64,000 nucleotides of DNA, taken from contig CAJINV010000006.1 in the NCBI GenBank assembly GCA_905178155.1, forward strand, positions 3,098,437 through 3,162,436, read 5' to 3'. A model generated the notes under the pieces. The model ran no database searches. It worked only from the letters and a program-made list of their open reading frames with translations, and had not been told where the DNA came from. Source of the DNA: Amoebophrya sp. A120 (lineage: Eukaryota > Sar > Dinophyceae > Syndiniales > Amoebophryaceae). Positions 11,301 to 22,134 of the stretch are shown here, piece after piece. Position 1 is the stretch's first letter. Each line of letters begins with the position of its first letter. The translations under genes were made by a program, and so were the position numbers.

Positions 11301-14300
11301 TGTCGAGGAGATAGACGTAGAGGCAGAGCAAATAGTACCTCCTCCCGCAGGAGCCGCGCCCGACGTAATCGAAAAATTTGGGCGGAAGGTGCTTTTCGGC
11401 GAAATCTACGAAAAAACGGCACTGCAGTACCACTGTGAGGCGGTGGACGACTTGTGCTTTAAACTCCTGTACGACATTATGCCTGCGTCAACTTACCCAA
11501 ACTCAACTTACCCAAAAATTTAACTAACCACTTTAATTAGCTACTTAGAGTCCGAACCTACTATCCGGCGCCGCTCAGTCTACACTTACTAGTTGAGGTA
11601 AATAGCTATTTCGAAAAGGACGTTTTCCGGCGTGTGTAGAAGGCGCAACCTCCGCTACCAACGATCACGGATCCCCTCCCCAACGATGCTGTGTCTCATG
11701 ATAAAACTCCTTCGAGTTGATGCTATCAAATCAGATTATATTGCTTTTGCATGGGGCATAGCATCGGGGAAGCAGTATACTTTTAGGCATGGACCAGGGG
11801 GATGAGTGATCCCCCTCCCCGATGCTAGGTTTTGGATTGACAAAAAATCACCCTACCAACGTGATTAGACAAAAAAGATGCCTCGGATTTTTTTCAATTC
11901 AATGGCATAAATGATAGAATATCTCAATACCTGTCGCATGCTATCACTTCGTGTATAAATCCAGCCAAGGTATGAAGCTTGTGAATGGTGTCGCAACGCG
12001 GTGGCAACGCAGCTCAGCCTCCGCGATCGTTGGCAGCGGAAGGGAATCCGTGATCGTTGGTAGCGGAGGTTGCGGGTTCTACACACGCGTGAAAACGGTC
12101 TTAATTAGCTATATGAAGTTCTATCTAGCTAACCATAGCTACTACTTTTAGGCATTACAAATCAGCATGCTTTCTAGCTATGAAAAATCGCTAATAAAGT
12201 TTTTGGGTAAGTTGAGTTTGGGTAAGTTGACGCAGTCATAGACATCCAATTATCAGAGTGCATAACGACCCCCATCCAAAAATGTTGAGAGGCATGAGCA
12301 GCAACACAAGCCACGGCAGAAATGTGGCTTCCGCATGACAAATCATTGTGCGTAGTCCTGTTTAAGGTGATTCCAAATAAATTTGCCATGCAGAAAGTGC
12401 AAAGAGGCAGCAACTGGACTTGGTATTTTGCATTACAAATGAGGCGAAGGGGGACGAGTTGTGCACTTTCATACCACTTTGACGTGTACGCCAAGGGGGT
12501 CGTGGCGGGGGACACGTTTTACCTCCGGGACGTGGCCAAGATGAAAGACCAGGAGGAAGACGATGAAGAAACCTCCAAAAGCGCTGGGGCGAAAACTAAT
12601 GATGTCGTAGAAGTGGTTGATGCGTGGTACATGCGGGCGGAGGTGAATGCATTGGAGCGGAAAAGGAAGGAGAGGCTGGCGCGCAGGCACGGTGACACGG
12701 AGCAGGGTTATCGGTTTGATGAGAAACTGGATGGTAATAGAGCCGACACAAACGGCGACGACGAGGTGTCAACTGGTAATATTTTTAACCAGACGAACAC
12801 CGGAGCAGCGTCCTCTCCCTCAAAGTTGACTCAACAGCCAATCAGCCCGGTCCGCTTTGATCCGAATGTGAAATCCGCCTTGATAAATGCCGGCTTGTTG
12901 GAGAACGATACACCAGCAAACGAAGCGCAAGACTCCTCGCAGCAGGTCAACCTCGGCAGTGTTGGTACGAAGCTGTTTCTCTACGATTTGCGGGCCGGGG
13001 GCGAGGTTTTTTTCACGCGGAGGCTGTGCGAACGCAGTTTGATCAAACACTTATTGAAGCACGGGAGGCAGGTGCGGCGTCGAAATACTTCTTCTACTGC
13101 AACCGTGCTCGGGAAAACCAAATCCAAAGGTGGAGCTGCAAAAAAATCATGGTCGCCGTCGCGAAGAGACCAAGTGGAGGATTATGAGCTTATCCTGGAG
13201 CGAACCCCGGTGGGAGATACGAATCGCGGGTACAAGTACAGAACGAGAGAGATTCTTCGGGATAGGAACATCGCGCAAGACGATGAAGATTCAATGATTT
13301 CTAGCAGCGAAGAAGAAAATCCGGGGATGCTGCCGGGAAGAAACCCGGCTGAATTTCTCCGTAACGATAGCGATGCAACGACCTCATCGGGTGCAGATGA
13401 TTTCACGTCATTAAGCGACGAGGACGGAGATGAGAGTGAAGAGGAAATAAAGCGGCGGGCTTCGAACTCTAAGAACACAAGTCCACTAGCGGCTTCTGCG
13501 AAAGAAGACCTGCTGAAGGCGAAGCGGGGAAAGGTGGTAAAGAAAAGCAAAATTCAACTGGATTTGCGCAACAACACGGCCAACATCCGACTGCCGCCGC
13601 CCGCGATGTTGACCACCTCTTTAGCTTCGAGGAGCGGAACGAAGCAAGACCCTAACCTCGGTCGTGCGAATTCATCTTTTGGTAGTACAACTCTCAGCAA
13701 CAGCACGCGCATCGCAAGTTTCCTCGCCCGCCTACCAACGACTTCCACTGCCGACGTTTTCCAATTGGAAAACTACTCCGGCTTTCTCCCCCGACACTTT
13801 GCGGACAACTTCGCTACCAGCAGGCTGGGTTATGAAAGTGCACAACTCCTCCTATCCCTCATACATTTGTATTGCATGAACAGCGATACAAGCGTCAGCA
13901 GGAATACAGATTTTGCATGACAAATTTGGACAGGAGTGTAGTCGTGGTATTTGGTCTACAAGAACTTGTCAGGCAAACAGTGCCAAGTAGAGCCAAGGCG
14001 TAAACTAGGCACTTTGCATGACAAATGAGGGAGTTGTGCACTGTCATACGGGTCTGGCGGACTTCTTCGAGATCGCGGATAAAAGAGATGATCATGCGAT
14101 GGGGAGAGCGAGCGATTTCGGAAGAAGTAGATCAACACCTGGAGCCATGCAGAACAAAAGAACAAAAAGGCCAAAAGTGCACGACCGAAGGGACTTGATC
14201 ACGATCAGCTTCTTTCAGCAGCACCTCCCCACTGCTCCCTCTGACTTGCTCAAGCAGAAAAACTTCGAGAACAAATATGAACTGCAAAAGTATCATACTA

Positions 14301-17300
14301 GCATAAAATGCATTACAGATTTTCTCCGCATGAAAAATAAAATTTGTGATGCGGATTTAATTTCAGAAACAAATTTGTAATGCATGACGTGGCCTGGGTA
14401 CGCACATACGACTCGGTGCGCCAAATCGTATGTGGGGCGTTACAATTTTCGCGCTTTTTTCATTGAGAAAACCCGCCAAAAAGCAGCACCGAGCCCGGTG
14501 CGGTTTGTAATGTATGGCAGCACCGAGCCCGCCAAAAAATATCTTTTTGCTTACCTACGAAATTAGTATTGTAGCGGCGCGCCTTCACAATACATTTTGG
14601 CGCACCGAGGCGGCGCGCAAAAACTTCGTTGGGCAGCGCCCGCCTTTGAAACATTATGCGCCTTCGCTGTGTACTTGCTTCTGTCATTCCTCGCGCCCGC
14701 ATGATGTACGCCCGCGCGCGCCTTTGCCCATCGCGTGCGCGACGCGCCGCGCAAGTCGGTGGCCCCAGACTAGTGTCGCACGCCTGTCCCTGGTGACGCG
14801 GGCGCCTTCGCCTGCTGTGTTTTTTATTTTGCCCTCGACGAACGCGGGCCAAGGTCCGGGCTTTGTTTTTCTACCCGCCAGCAAGGCCCGCGCGCGTGGT
14901 CTCGCGACTTAGCCGACGGGCCCCCCCCCGCCCCCCCCCCTGTGTTCGGCCCGTCTGCTGCTTCGTTCGTGACTACAAGTTGGCGTACCGAGGCCGTCGG
15001 CCTCGGTGCACCGAGGCGGCCATTCCGAAAAATTGGCATTTTTGGCCTCGGTGCGCCATTTCGTATGCCCGTCCTAAAAAAACTTCTTCTAGCCTCGGTG
15101 CGCCAATTTGTAGTGGCGTCCCGAGGCCACGACACTACCGAGGCGACGTCATGCATGATTGCAATTACTACGAGTGCGATACTTTTGCACAGGATAACAA
15201 AAAGGCGGAGACGAAATTGAGACGCATTTTGGACGTTCTGAAGGATACGCGGGAGCATATCCTGTGCAAAAGTAATATCGCACTCGTAGTAATTATTGCA
15301 GTCCTGCATATACAAAATTTTTTCTTAAGGTAAATCAACTGCATGACAGATTTTATTTCTCATGCTGAGGAAATTTGCAGTGCATTTATACGAGTACAAT
15401 ACAACTTTTGCAATGCATAGAGCAGTACGGGGAGCAAATGGACGAGGAGCTGGATCACGTAGCTGTTGCGGACAAGGAGCTCTTGATTCAAGCCCGCCAC
15501 CAAGCGGAGGAAAACGCGATGGCGTTTATCAAGTGCAAATATGTCTGGGTCGGGAAAGGTACAGCGAATTTGTGTTGCTGGGTCTTGCATGCCAAAACTA
15601 TCTCTTGTACGGCTTTCACGCATCACAAATTTTTCGGATGGAGGTACTAGTGGGAGCTCAACCGTGTTTCGCATGACAAACTGGCTTCCAACAGCACGAC
15701 AAAAAAGCTGGGCCATCGCAGGCATGCATTACAGATCTTGTTGTCCTCCGAGTTTCGCATCACAAATCCAGGCCCAGACATCTTTGCAATGCATAGCGTT
15801 TATTCGCAGGCAAAATCTCGAGTACCTCGCGGCCTTGCAGGAGTCCGAAGAAAGGCTGATCAAGTATGGCGTTCTCAACTGTTACATGGATTTGTCATGC
15901 AAGAATGGGAAAAGTGAAAGGGGGGAGGTTGCGTCTGTAGCATTACAAATTCCGAACAGATTTGGGCGCTGTTTAGCCATTCGCAAATTTGTCATGCGAA
16001 GCAGCTTGATCGCGTGGATCTTGATGCTCATTTTGCATGACAAATCATGTAACAGTTGATAATGTAACGTTTGAGAACGCCATATCAAGCAAGCAGAAAA
16101 GGAAGAACGGGAACGGGAACGAAAGCAAAAAGAGCTGGAAGAGTTGCGGAGGAAGCAGGCGGAGCTTGTGTATTCGGAGCAACGACCCCACCTGGTCGAC
16201 ACAACGGAGCAGGCTGTGATGCTGAATCAGGACGAGAAGGAGGAAATGTTGAAGAAAAACAGACGGCTCCAGGAGCTGCAAAAGAGCGACAAGCTGTTTC
16301 CCTATCAACTGTCCTATTTGAGCAAGCTACCCGCGGACCAGCGGGCGATGTACGGGCTCGTGGAGTACAATTACGAAGTGGATAAAGAAGTAGAACCTCC
16401 TTCTCCTCCTGCTGCGCATGGTGGGGAAGAACATCATCAAGCCTCCCCACCCCCCTTCACATTAAATTTCACAGAATGCTTCCCAATAGTCACGATCGAA
16501 CGCTTCAAAGACAAGGACACGGAGGAGAAGTTTTTGAAAAAGTACAAACTAGCGGTAGGCGATCTTCTACTCGCGATTTGCGGGGACAGAATCACGAACG
16601 TGGTGAAGTGGGAAGGTAACACGATCGAAGAAGCGGTGCAGAAGAAGCTCGTAGAAAAGGGGAAAAAGCAAATCATTGAAAAAAGGGAGTTGAAAGACCC
16701 AAAAGACCCAAAATCACGGACAATTACAGTGAAGAAAGAGGTAATATACGCCCCGATGGTTTTTTTACGGAAGAAGTACGCGGAAAAATTTATTTCGATC
16801 AAAGCGTGCGAGAAGGTGGACGTCATCAATTCCATGGACAAAACGACCACTTCTTATGGCGTGAAGATCCAGCGGAAGAAGGTTATGCAATGCAAAAGTC
16901 TACTACTATCGTTATCGTACAGCTACTAGAAATTGCATAACAATTTTTTTATTTTGGTAGGAAGTAGAAAAGTCGAATTTGTGATGCGGATTTAGTTTGG
17001 TAAAGATGTTTGTCATGCGCGAATGCCATTTCTATGAGTGCTCCTGCGTTAGTAGTACTTTTGCAAAGGATAAAAGTCCGGGCGGTGCAGAAGAACAACT
17101 GGTTTGACAAAAGAGGTCTCGTTATCTATCCATCGTAAAAACGCCCCCACCTCCCCAGAGTCAAGATGGGAATCCTGCAACACAGATCCAGAAGTTTTGG
17201 GAGTCACGCATGACAAGTTTTTCTCTGTTGTACTGTAACGCGGGTTAGCAAGGACAGCCGCATCACAAAGCCATCCTGGTATTCTGTTTCCAGCATCACA

Positions 17301-20300
17301 ACTTGCATAAGACGATAAATTTGCCGCTCTCTCGTGGGGACGCGCATTACAAGTTTTCCTGTGATTGTGAATTTTGCATGACAAGAACTCTGGGGTGGGG
17401 ACGTCGACGTCTTTACACAGGATATTATCGGAGATGAAATCATGGGCATCGACGAGAATTTTTCCGGCATATCAAATGCAAATATGTCTGGGTCTGGAAA
17501 CTTGTGATGCTAAAATGTGCATGATGGAAACACTTCCGAATGCAGACCAGGATGACAACTTTCCGGAGCACTTTCTCATAGGGAGCCGCACACATTTTTG
17601 CATGACAAAAATGGGTGCGGCTTTTGTCGGTTATGCAATACAGATTTCCCAGGAATGTAAAGCTAGCATTACAAGTTCCAACTTTCCAGACCCAGACATT
17701 TTTGCATTTGATACGGCACGAAGATCGATGACTTTTTCAAGGAAAAACTGGAAAAGTACCGGGGGAAGGTGAAGTGCTTTTTGATTGCGAGGTTATCAAA
17801 AGTAAAAATGTCTGGGTCTGGAAACTTGTGATGCTGGGTGGCGTCTCATGATGAGGCTACAGATGCTGGCTCAGCATGGCAAGTTTCTGAGCTCCTAGGT
17901 GTTGCCTATTCTGCATGACAAACTGCGCTTCTGCATCACAGAAAAACGGATTTCTTGGGTAACGTGCATGACAGATTTAAGAGTCATGCCAGACAAGCAT
18001 GACAAACATGAATTCTTCCAGACCCAGACATTTTTACAGTTGATAGAGGTCGAAGGGAAGTGATTTTTTCCAGACGGGGACGAGCAAATTTGCGGTGGAT
18101 GTCAGTTATGCTCTGCAAAAGTATCTTACTCGTATCAATTGCATCCATGCATGACAAACATCTTTCCCAACCTGAATCAGCATTACAAATTCCACTTGAT
18201 GTGTTCTGGGCAAAACTTGTAAATGCACTCTATACTAGCGCGATACTTTATTCCCTTTTGCGATGCATATCAGTCGCCCGCTGCCGGAAAAATGGCTGGA
18301 GAAGGCACTGGCGAAGCCGGTGATCGGAGACGTTGGGAAGGAAGATAGTACCGCAGCAGGCAACATCAAAGACGGAGGTGCTAGTACTGCAGTTCTTCCC
18401 ATTGGTGGCGCAGCGACAGCGACCAATGCTGCTGGCGCCGGGGGAACTACAGGGGGCGCCGACGGAGATGCGAATGCAAAACAGGATACGAAACAAAATC
18501 CTGCTGCAACTACCGCTGGGCCACCACCTGCTGTCCTCCCAGATTTCAACATCAACCCTGCGGCTGCTGCGGCGAAAGCAGCCAAAGCAGGGAAAGCTTC
18601 TTCAAAAAAGGCTGGTACGACGAAAATAAGGAAGTCCCCCACTATATCAAATGTAAAAATGTCTGGGTCTGGAAGATTCTGAGACTTGCGATGCAAGTTT
18701 TGCATGACCCATGATGTCTGTGATGCATGCCCTAGCATCAGAGATTTTTTGCGACCTTCTTGATGCCTATTCCGCATGGCAAATGCCCTCTTCCCGTAGC
18801 AAAAATTATACTCCGTTTGCTGCTCATGCAACACAAATTAATTTTTTAGACATCCAAATGCAGCATCAGAAGTTGCATTCTTCCAGACCCAGACACTTTT
18901 GCATTTGATATACTACAGGTGGTTCCACTTCTCCGAAGTCCAAGTCGAGACCAAGAAGGAAAGCGATAGCAAATGCAAAAATGTATGGGTCTGGAAGGAT
19001 GCGAACTTGTGATGCATACTTGGATCACACAAAAATCTGTCATGCTTAGACAGCAAAGGGAGCTCCTTTTCCTGTCGGCGAGAGAAGGCGTTTGTCATGC
19101 GGATTAAGCAATGGGAAACCGTCTCCAAACCTGTGATGCTAGGCCTTGCATGGCACACCTTCCGTGTCAAGCAGACACAGCATCACAAACCTCAGCAATC
19201 TTCCAGACCCAGACACTTTTGCATTTGATAAACGACCAGTGCAGGCGACTCTCCTGCTTCTCCCAGATCCCCCTCCACTTCTTCCCCGGCGAAAAAGAAA
19301 AAAAGTCCAGGTAGTAGTACTAGCGGGAAAAAGAAAATCAAGATGAAAGCCGGAGACGCAGCAGGAGTATCGGCCGCCCCTGCAGGTCCTCCGGTTAATA
19401 CTGCGAAAGCTGCCGCGCTGTTCTTTCCAGAGTATAATGAATCTGCGGCCGACGACGGAGAGGGTGCGGAACAAGACGTAGTGCCGTACTTCGGAGGTAC
19501 AGGTACAGCTACAGGAGGAGGAGCGCCGCATCTTGCTGATAGTACAGCAGGCTTAGTGGATGGAGCTACAACTGCTGCCCCGACCAACGTCGTGTCGCTC
19601 GGTACAACACATGATGGTAGAAGTACTACAGCTGGCATCGGGCAGCCAGATTTCGCAGTTCCGACCTTCGGCGTCAGTACCGCAGGATCAACCTTCCAAT
19701 CTGAATCCGCACTAGTTGTACCCCCCATCGTGGACAACGAAACTAATCTTCCTCCCCAGGTGGAGATGAACTACACCCTCGCCGGCTCTTATGGAGAGAA
19801 AAAAGTTTGTCACAGTCACTAACTTGCAGGTTTTGCATTACAAATTTTCACAGCATCACAAACTTTCCTTGTATTGCAGAAACACTAGGGAAATCCCTAA
19901 TAAAATTTGGCTGTGATGCATTTTTACGCATGACAAACAATTTTGTATTGCAAGAATGCGCATTAGTGATCGTGACGAACTTTTTTTCTTGGATAGCTCT
20001 GTGTCGAACGCCATAGACCTCCGCCAGCGGCTGCAAAGGCAACCAGCTGGAGGCCCCGGGCTACTTCAGGAGAGGTACGACGAGGGGACAGCGGAAGAGC
20101 TGAATTTGGGTGTGGCTGCGGCCGGATATGATGGTTACAACAACCTGCCCCCGACAACCGGTGTAGCTGGAGTACCCCCTGCTATAGTCGCCGCGCCAAC
20201 TACTGCAGCTATGAATTATTCGGCCGCGGGCGACCAATTGAGCGATCCTTCGTTGTTGATGCTGGCTCAACAGGAGGCGGGCATGGGAGTTGTAAAAGCA

Positions 20301-22134
20301 GGGGGAAATACTCCTTTGGAACAAGGACTACAACAGTATCAGCAATTTTACGCTGCTGGTGCAGCTGCTCCCGCAACACTTTATGGTAACTACACAACAA
20401 CCGACGCGCAGACAGCACCACCGGGCGCCGCCGCGCTGGACCACAATGATCAGGACGGAAACTATGCCTACCAGTATGTTGACCCAGGAACAAATATTAA
20501 CCTCGTCCCGGCATCAGCAGGAGGTGCAGTAACTAACCCAGCGTGGGCCCAGTACAACAACAACCAAAAGCCCGATCCGGTAGAACATTTGACCATTCTA
20601 AACGACGAGTTGGAGTTGAATCTCATTCCTGCCCAGCTCCCACAAGACGAACTACTACTGGAAAAGAAGTACGAGCAGAAGCAGCAGCTCCTCTACGACT
20701 TGATGTTGTTGAAGAGTGCGACGAATGGGTTCTTAACGGAGGCGAGGTTTCTGAATCTGCAGTACCGCCGGAAAATGCTATCGGTTTTGAAAGAAGAGGA
20801 AGATGCCATGATGGGAATCGTTTTGAATGCGAACAAGAAATTTAAGCTTTACGAGCGGGAGCGGGAAGAGGAGATAGAAAAGGAAAAGCTGAAATTGGAG
20901 GAGCAATTGCTGCAAGAGAAGACAAAATTGGAACTGCTTTTGAAGGAAAGGACTGATATTGAGGAGAAAAGGCACAGGGCGGGGGAAGAGAACCTCGGCG
21001 ATAGTTCATTGGGGCGAGGTTCCAATAACAAAAACAATTCAAATTCGGAAGTCTTAAGAACGAGGCAACAAGAGGAGGAAAATGCGAATCTGGATTCCGA
21101 ACTGAAAGAGGAGTTTGAAAGAGTGAAGCAGGAGCAGGAAGCGATTTCACAGGTGGAGCAGAAATATCCACTGCAAAAGTAACTCACTAGTAGGTAGAAA
21201 TCGGAATCGCATCACAAATCAAAAATTTTTTGAGTGGCATGACAAATCAATGGAATTTGTAATGCTGCTTAGCGCACAAAGATGAATCAGTCCTGCATGA
21301 CTGCCATCACAACTACCAGCGCGGAGGCGGAGGCGCTTTTGCAATGCATGAGAAGATTCGGGAACGAATCTTCAGCTTGTCGGAGCAGCAGATAGAATTA
21401 CTTGGGAAGGAGAAAGCGTTGGGAGATAAAGTTCCGACCAATATCATCCCACCTCGAAACGCCAAGACCGGAGCAACCGCTTCTGGCGGTGCGGGGGAAG
21501 ATGAGGATGACCGGGAAGTGGATGGTGAACGTAGTGCGTTTGGTTCACCTCGCTCCCGCTCCCCAACGTCACGGTTAATATGGATTGCAAATTATATAAT
21601 GTCTGGGTCTGGAAACTTGTAATGCTAAAAGTGAATCATGGTAGACGCACCACGAAGGAAGATACGCAGCTGCGCATGACAAATTTTCTGGCTGCCATGT
21701 CTTACGTAAATCGCATGGCAAGCTGCGTTTTTGCACGACAGGTAAGAAGGCTTTTGCGTGCCTATGCAACACAGATTCTCGAGTCATGCCAGACAAGCAT
21801 GACAAACTTGCATTCTTCCAGACCCAGACATTTTTGCATTTGATAGTTAAAATCGTTCCACCAATCTGGTATCGGCACGACCAATGACGATGAGATCGCG
21901 TATTGGGTGAAAAAGGCCCGGGAAAGGTTTCCGCTTCTTCTCTACGGTGCGGGGAAGCGGACGGAGCTGTCGACCGGAGGACTGCATCGGGGAGGGAAAA
22001 ACAAAAAGCGTCTTGGTGTTGCTCATGATGCTGGAAACGCGACGCAAGAACGCGTCGCTTCAATGCTGGCGTTCAAGGATAGTCCGCGGTATGTGGACAA
22101 AAATCACAGGATCTGGAAAGAGATAAACGAGTAG
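8372..22134 (+). CDS. giant 2,244-residue protein with YPWE repeats; 24 element introns
   Basis: Start ATG 8372 (in-frame stop just upstream), stop TAG 22132-22134. Each of the 24 introns is an inverted-repeat element plus one 5-bp target copy. The exons sum to 6,735 nt with no frame break. No GT-AG intron is needed. Reading N to C: Gly/Pro-rich start; about residues 240-350, six YPWE motifs between Pro/Glu spacers; a long acidic and Ser-rich middle; charged helices (KQKELEELRRKQAELVYSEQ) near 1030; about 1150-1190 a PDZ-like stretch (FPIVTIERF ... YKLAVGDLLLAICGDRI); Ala/Gly/Thr-rich linkers; a strong coiled coil near 1970-2010; a basic C-terminus ending RIWKEINE. No enzyme domain seen. It could be a scaffold or cytoskeletal protein; that is inference. 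Confidence 0.85.
8750..9012. mobile_element. family A intron element (intron 1)
   Basis: 263 bp, TATCAAATGC...GCATTTGATA. Target copies ccgca at 8745-8749 and 9013-9017. Removal joins a Lys/Ala/Pro-rich frame (SRPQLSA to KAKPKPGS). Confidence 0.93.
9067..9386. mobile_element. divergent family C intron element (intron 2)
   Basis: 320 bp. TATTACAGCGAAAAATGCCC at the left pairs with TCTTACAATGAAAAACGCCT read from the right. Perfect target copies cacga at 9062-9066 and 9387-9391. Removal joins PPKKLT to KRQLEKMHK in frame. Confidence 0.85.
9572..9805. mobile_element. family E intron element (intron 3)
   Basis: 234 bp, TATCCAAGAA...TTTCTGGATA. Target copies cccga (9567-9571) and cccca (9806-9810), one mismatch. 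Confidence 0.88.
9843..10153. mobile_element. family I intron element (intron 4)
   Basis: 311 bp, TATGGATGTGTCAGG...CCTGCTGACGCTTCCATA, with an inner palindromic GAAATCGTCAAAGTTGAAAT arm. Target copies tgcga at 9838-9842 and 10154-10158. Confidence 0.88.
10429..10706. mobile_element. diverged family A intron element (intron 5)
   Basis: 278 bp, TATCCATTGCAACCACGAGT...CATCTTTGCAATGCACA. Target copies aacca (10424-10428) and actca (10707-10711) match at three of five. Its removal still keeps the YPWE repeat frame. Confidence 0.78.
10776..11010. mobile_element. family G intron element (intron 6)
   Basis: 235 bp. Each arm carries a doubled CTCAACTGTTACAT-type unit. Target copies aatag (10771-10775) and aaaag (11011-11015). 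Confidence 0.85.
11116..11271. mobile_element. family B intron element (intron 7)
   Basis: 156 bp, TATGAACTGC...GCACAGGATA. Perfect target copies gaggc at 11111-11115 and 11272-11276. Confidence 0.92.
11478..12240. mobile_element. family K foldback intron element (intron 8)
   Basis: 763 bp. The outer inverted repeat is two tandem CAACTTACCC(A)AACT units at each end. Perfect target copies gacat at 11473-11477 and 12241-12245. Long inner arms include a perfect 28-bp inverted match between 11644-11671 and 12046-12073. Only a 5-base exon (12246-12250) separates it from the next element. Confidence 0.88.
12251..12473. mobile_element. family F intron element (intron 9)
   Basis: 223 bp, TATCAGAGTGC...GTGCACTTTCATA. 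Target copies ccaat (12246-12250) and ccact (12474-12478). The upstream exon consists of nothing but its own target site. Confidence 0.85.
13831..14048. mobile_element. family F intron element (intron 10)
   Basis: 218 bp, TATGAAAGTGCACAACTCC...GTTGTGCACTGTCATA. Target copies tgggt (13826-13830) and cgggt (14049-14053). Confidence 0.9.
14276..15196. mobile_element. family B intron element carrying a nested insertion (intron 11)
   Basis: 921 bp between perfect target copies acaaa (14271-14275, 15197-15201). The family B left arm stops at 14387 and its right arm resumes at 15151. The material between is a separate insertion, annotated next. Confidence 0.88.
14388..15150. mobile_element. GC-rich insertion nested in a family B element, 8-bp target duplication
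   Basis: 763 bp flanked by exact ATGCATGA copies (14380-14387, 15151-15158), so it went in after the host element. The ends share CGTGGCCT...GG in inverted orientation, offset by about 18 bases. The interior is rich in CCTCGGTGCGCCA modules in both orientations and in G/C runs. It has no coding capacity. An 8-bp duplication differs from the 5 bp of the intron elements, so another transposase is implied. Confidence 0.65.
15258..15419. mobile_element. family B intron element (intron 12)
   Basis: 162 bp, TATCCTGTGC...GCAATGCATA. Perfect target copies gagca at 15253-15257 and 15420-15424. Confidence 0.93.
15527..15795. mobile_element. family A intron element (intron 13)
   Basis: 269 bp, TATCAAGTGCAAATATGTCT...GCAATGCATA. 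Perfect target copies gcgtt at 15522-15526 and 15796-15800. Confidence 0.93.
15865..16084. mobile_element. family G intron element (intron 14)
   Basis: 220 bp, TATGGCGTTCTCAAC...GAGAACGCCATA. Perfect target copies tcaag at 15860-15864 and 16085-16089. Confidence 0.92.
16884..17072. mobile_element. family B intron element (intron 15)
   Basis: 189 bp, TATGCAATGC...GCAAAGGATA. Target copies aaggt (16879-16883) and aaagt (17073-17077). Confidence 0.88.
17127..17424. mobile_element. family C intron element (intron 16)
   Basis: 298 bp, TATCCATCGTAAAAACGCCC...CTTTACACAGGATA. Perfect target copies ttatc at 17122-17126 and 17425-17429. Confidence 0.92.
17470..17713. mobile_element. family A intron element (intron 17)
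   Basis: 244 bp. Perfect target copies cggca at 17465-17469 and 17714-17718. Confidence 0.93.
17794..18045. mobile_element. family A intron element (intron 18)
   Basis: 252 bp, TATCAAAAGTAAAAATGTCT...ACAGTTGATA. Perfect target copies gaggt at 17789-17793 and 18046-18050. Nearly the same sequence as the copies at 7676 and 61519. Confidence 0.93.
18107..18269. mobile_element. family B intron element (intron 19)
   Basis: 163 bp, TATGCTCTGC...GCGATGCATA. Perfect target copies tcagt at 18102-18106 and 18270-18274. Confidence 0.9.
18645..18910. mobile_element. family A intron element (intron 20)
   Basis: 266 bp. Target copies cacta (18640-18644) and tacta (18911-18915). Interior closely related to the copies at 8083 and 40494. 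Confidence 0.9.
18967..19230. mobile_element. family A intron element (intron 21)
   Basis: 264 bp. The left end is TAGC instead of TATC. Target copies agcga (18962-18966) and aacga (19231-19235). Confidence 0.87.
19790..19995. mobile_element. family E intron element (intron 22)
   Basis: 206 bp, TATGGAGAGAAAAAAGTTTG...TTTCTTGGATA. Perfect target copies gctct at 19785-19789 and 19996-20000. Confidence 0.9.
21165..21350. mobile_element. family B intron element (intron 23), right end CATG
   Basis: 186 bp. The right terminus ends CATG rather than CATA. Target copies agaaa (21160-21164) and agaag (21351-21355). The frame is restored regardless. Confidence 0.83.
21579..21845. mobile_element. family A intron element (intron 24)
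   Basis: 267 bp, TATGGATTGCAAATTATATA...GCATTTGATA. Perfect target copies gttaa at 21574-21578 and 21846-21850. Confidence 0.92.

Noticed and set aside
14460-15315. ORFs on both strands in the nested GC-rich insertion
   Set aside because: The region is a mobile insertion within an intron. The frames are arginine/alanine-rich artefacts of GC content.
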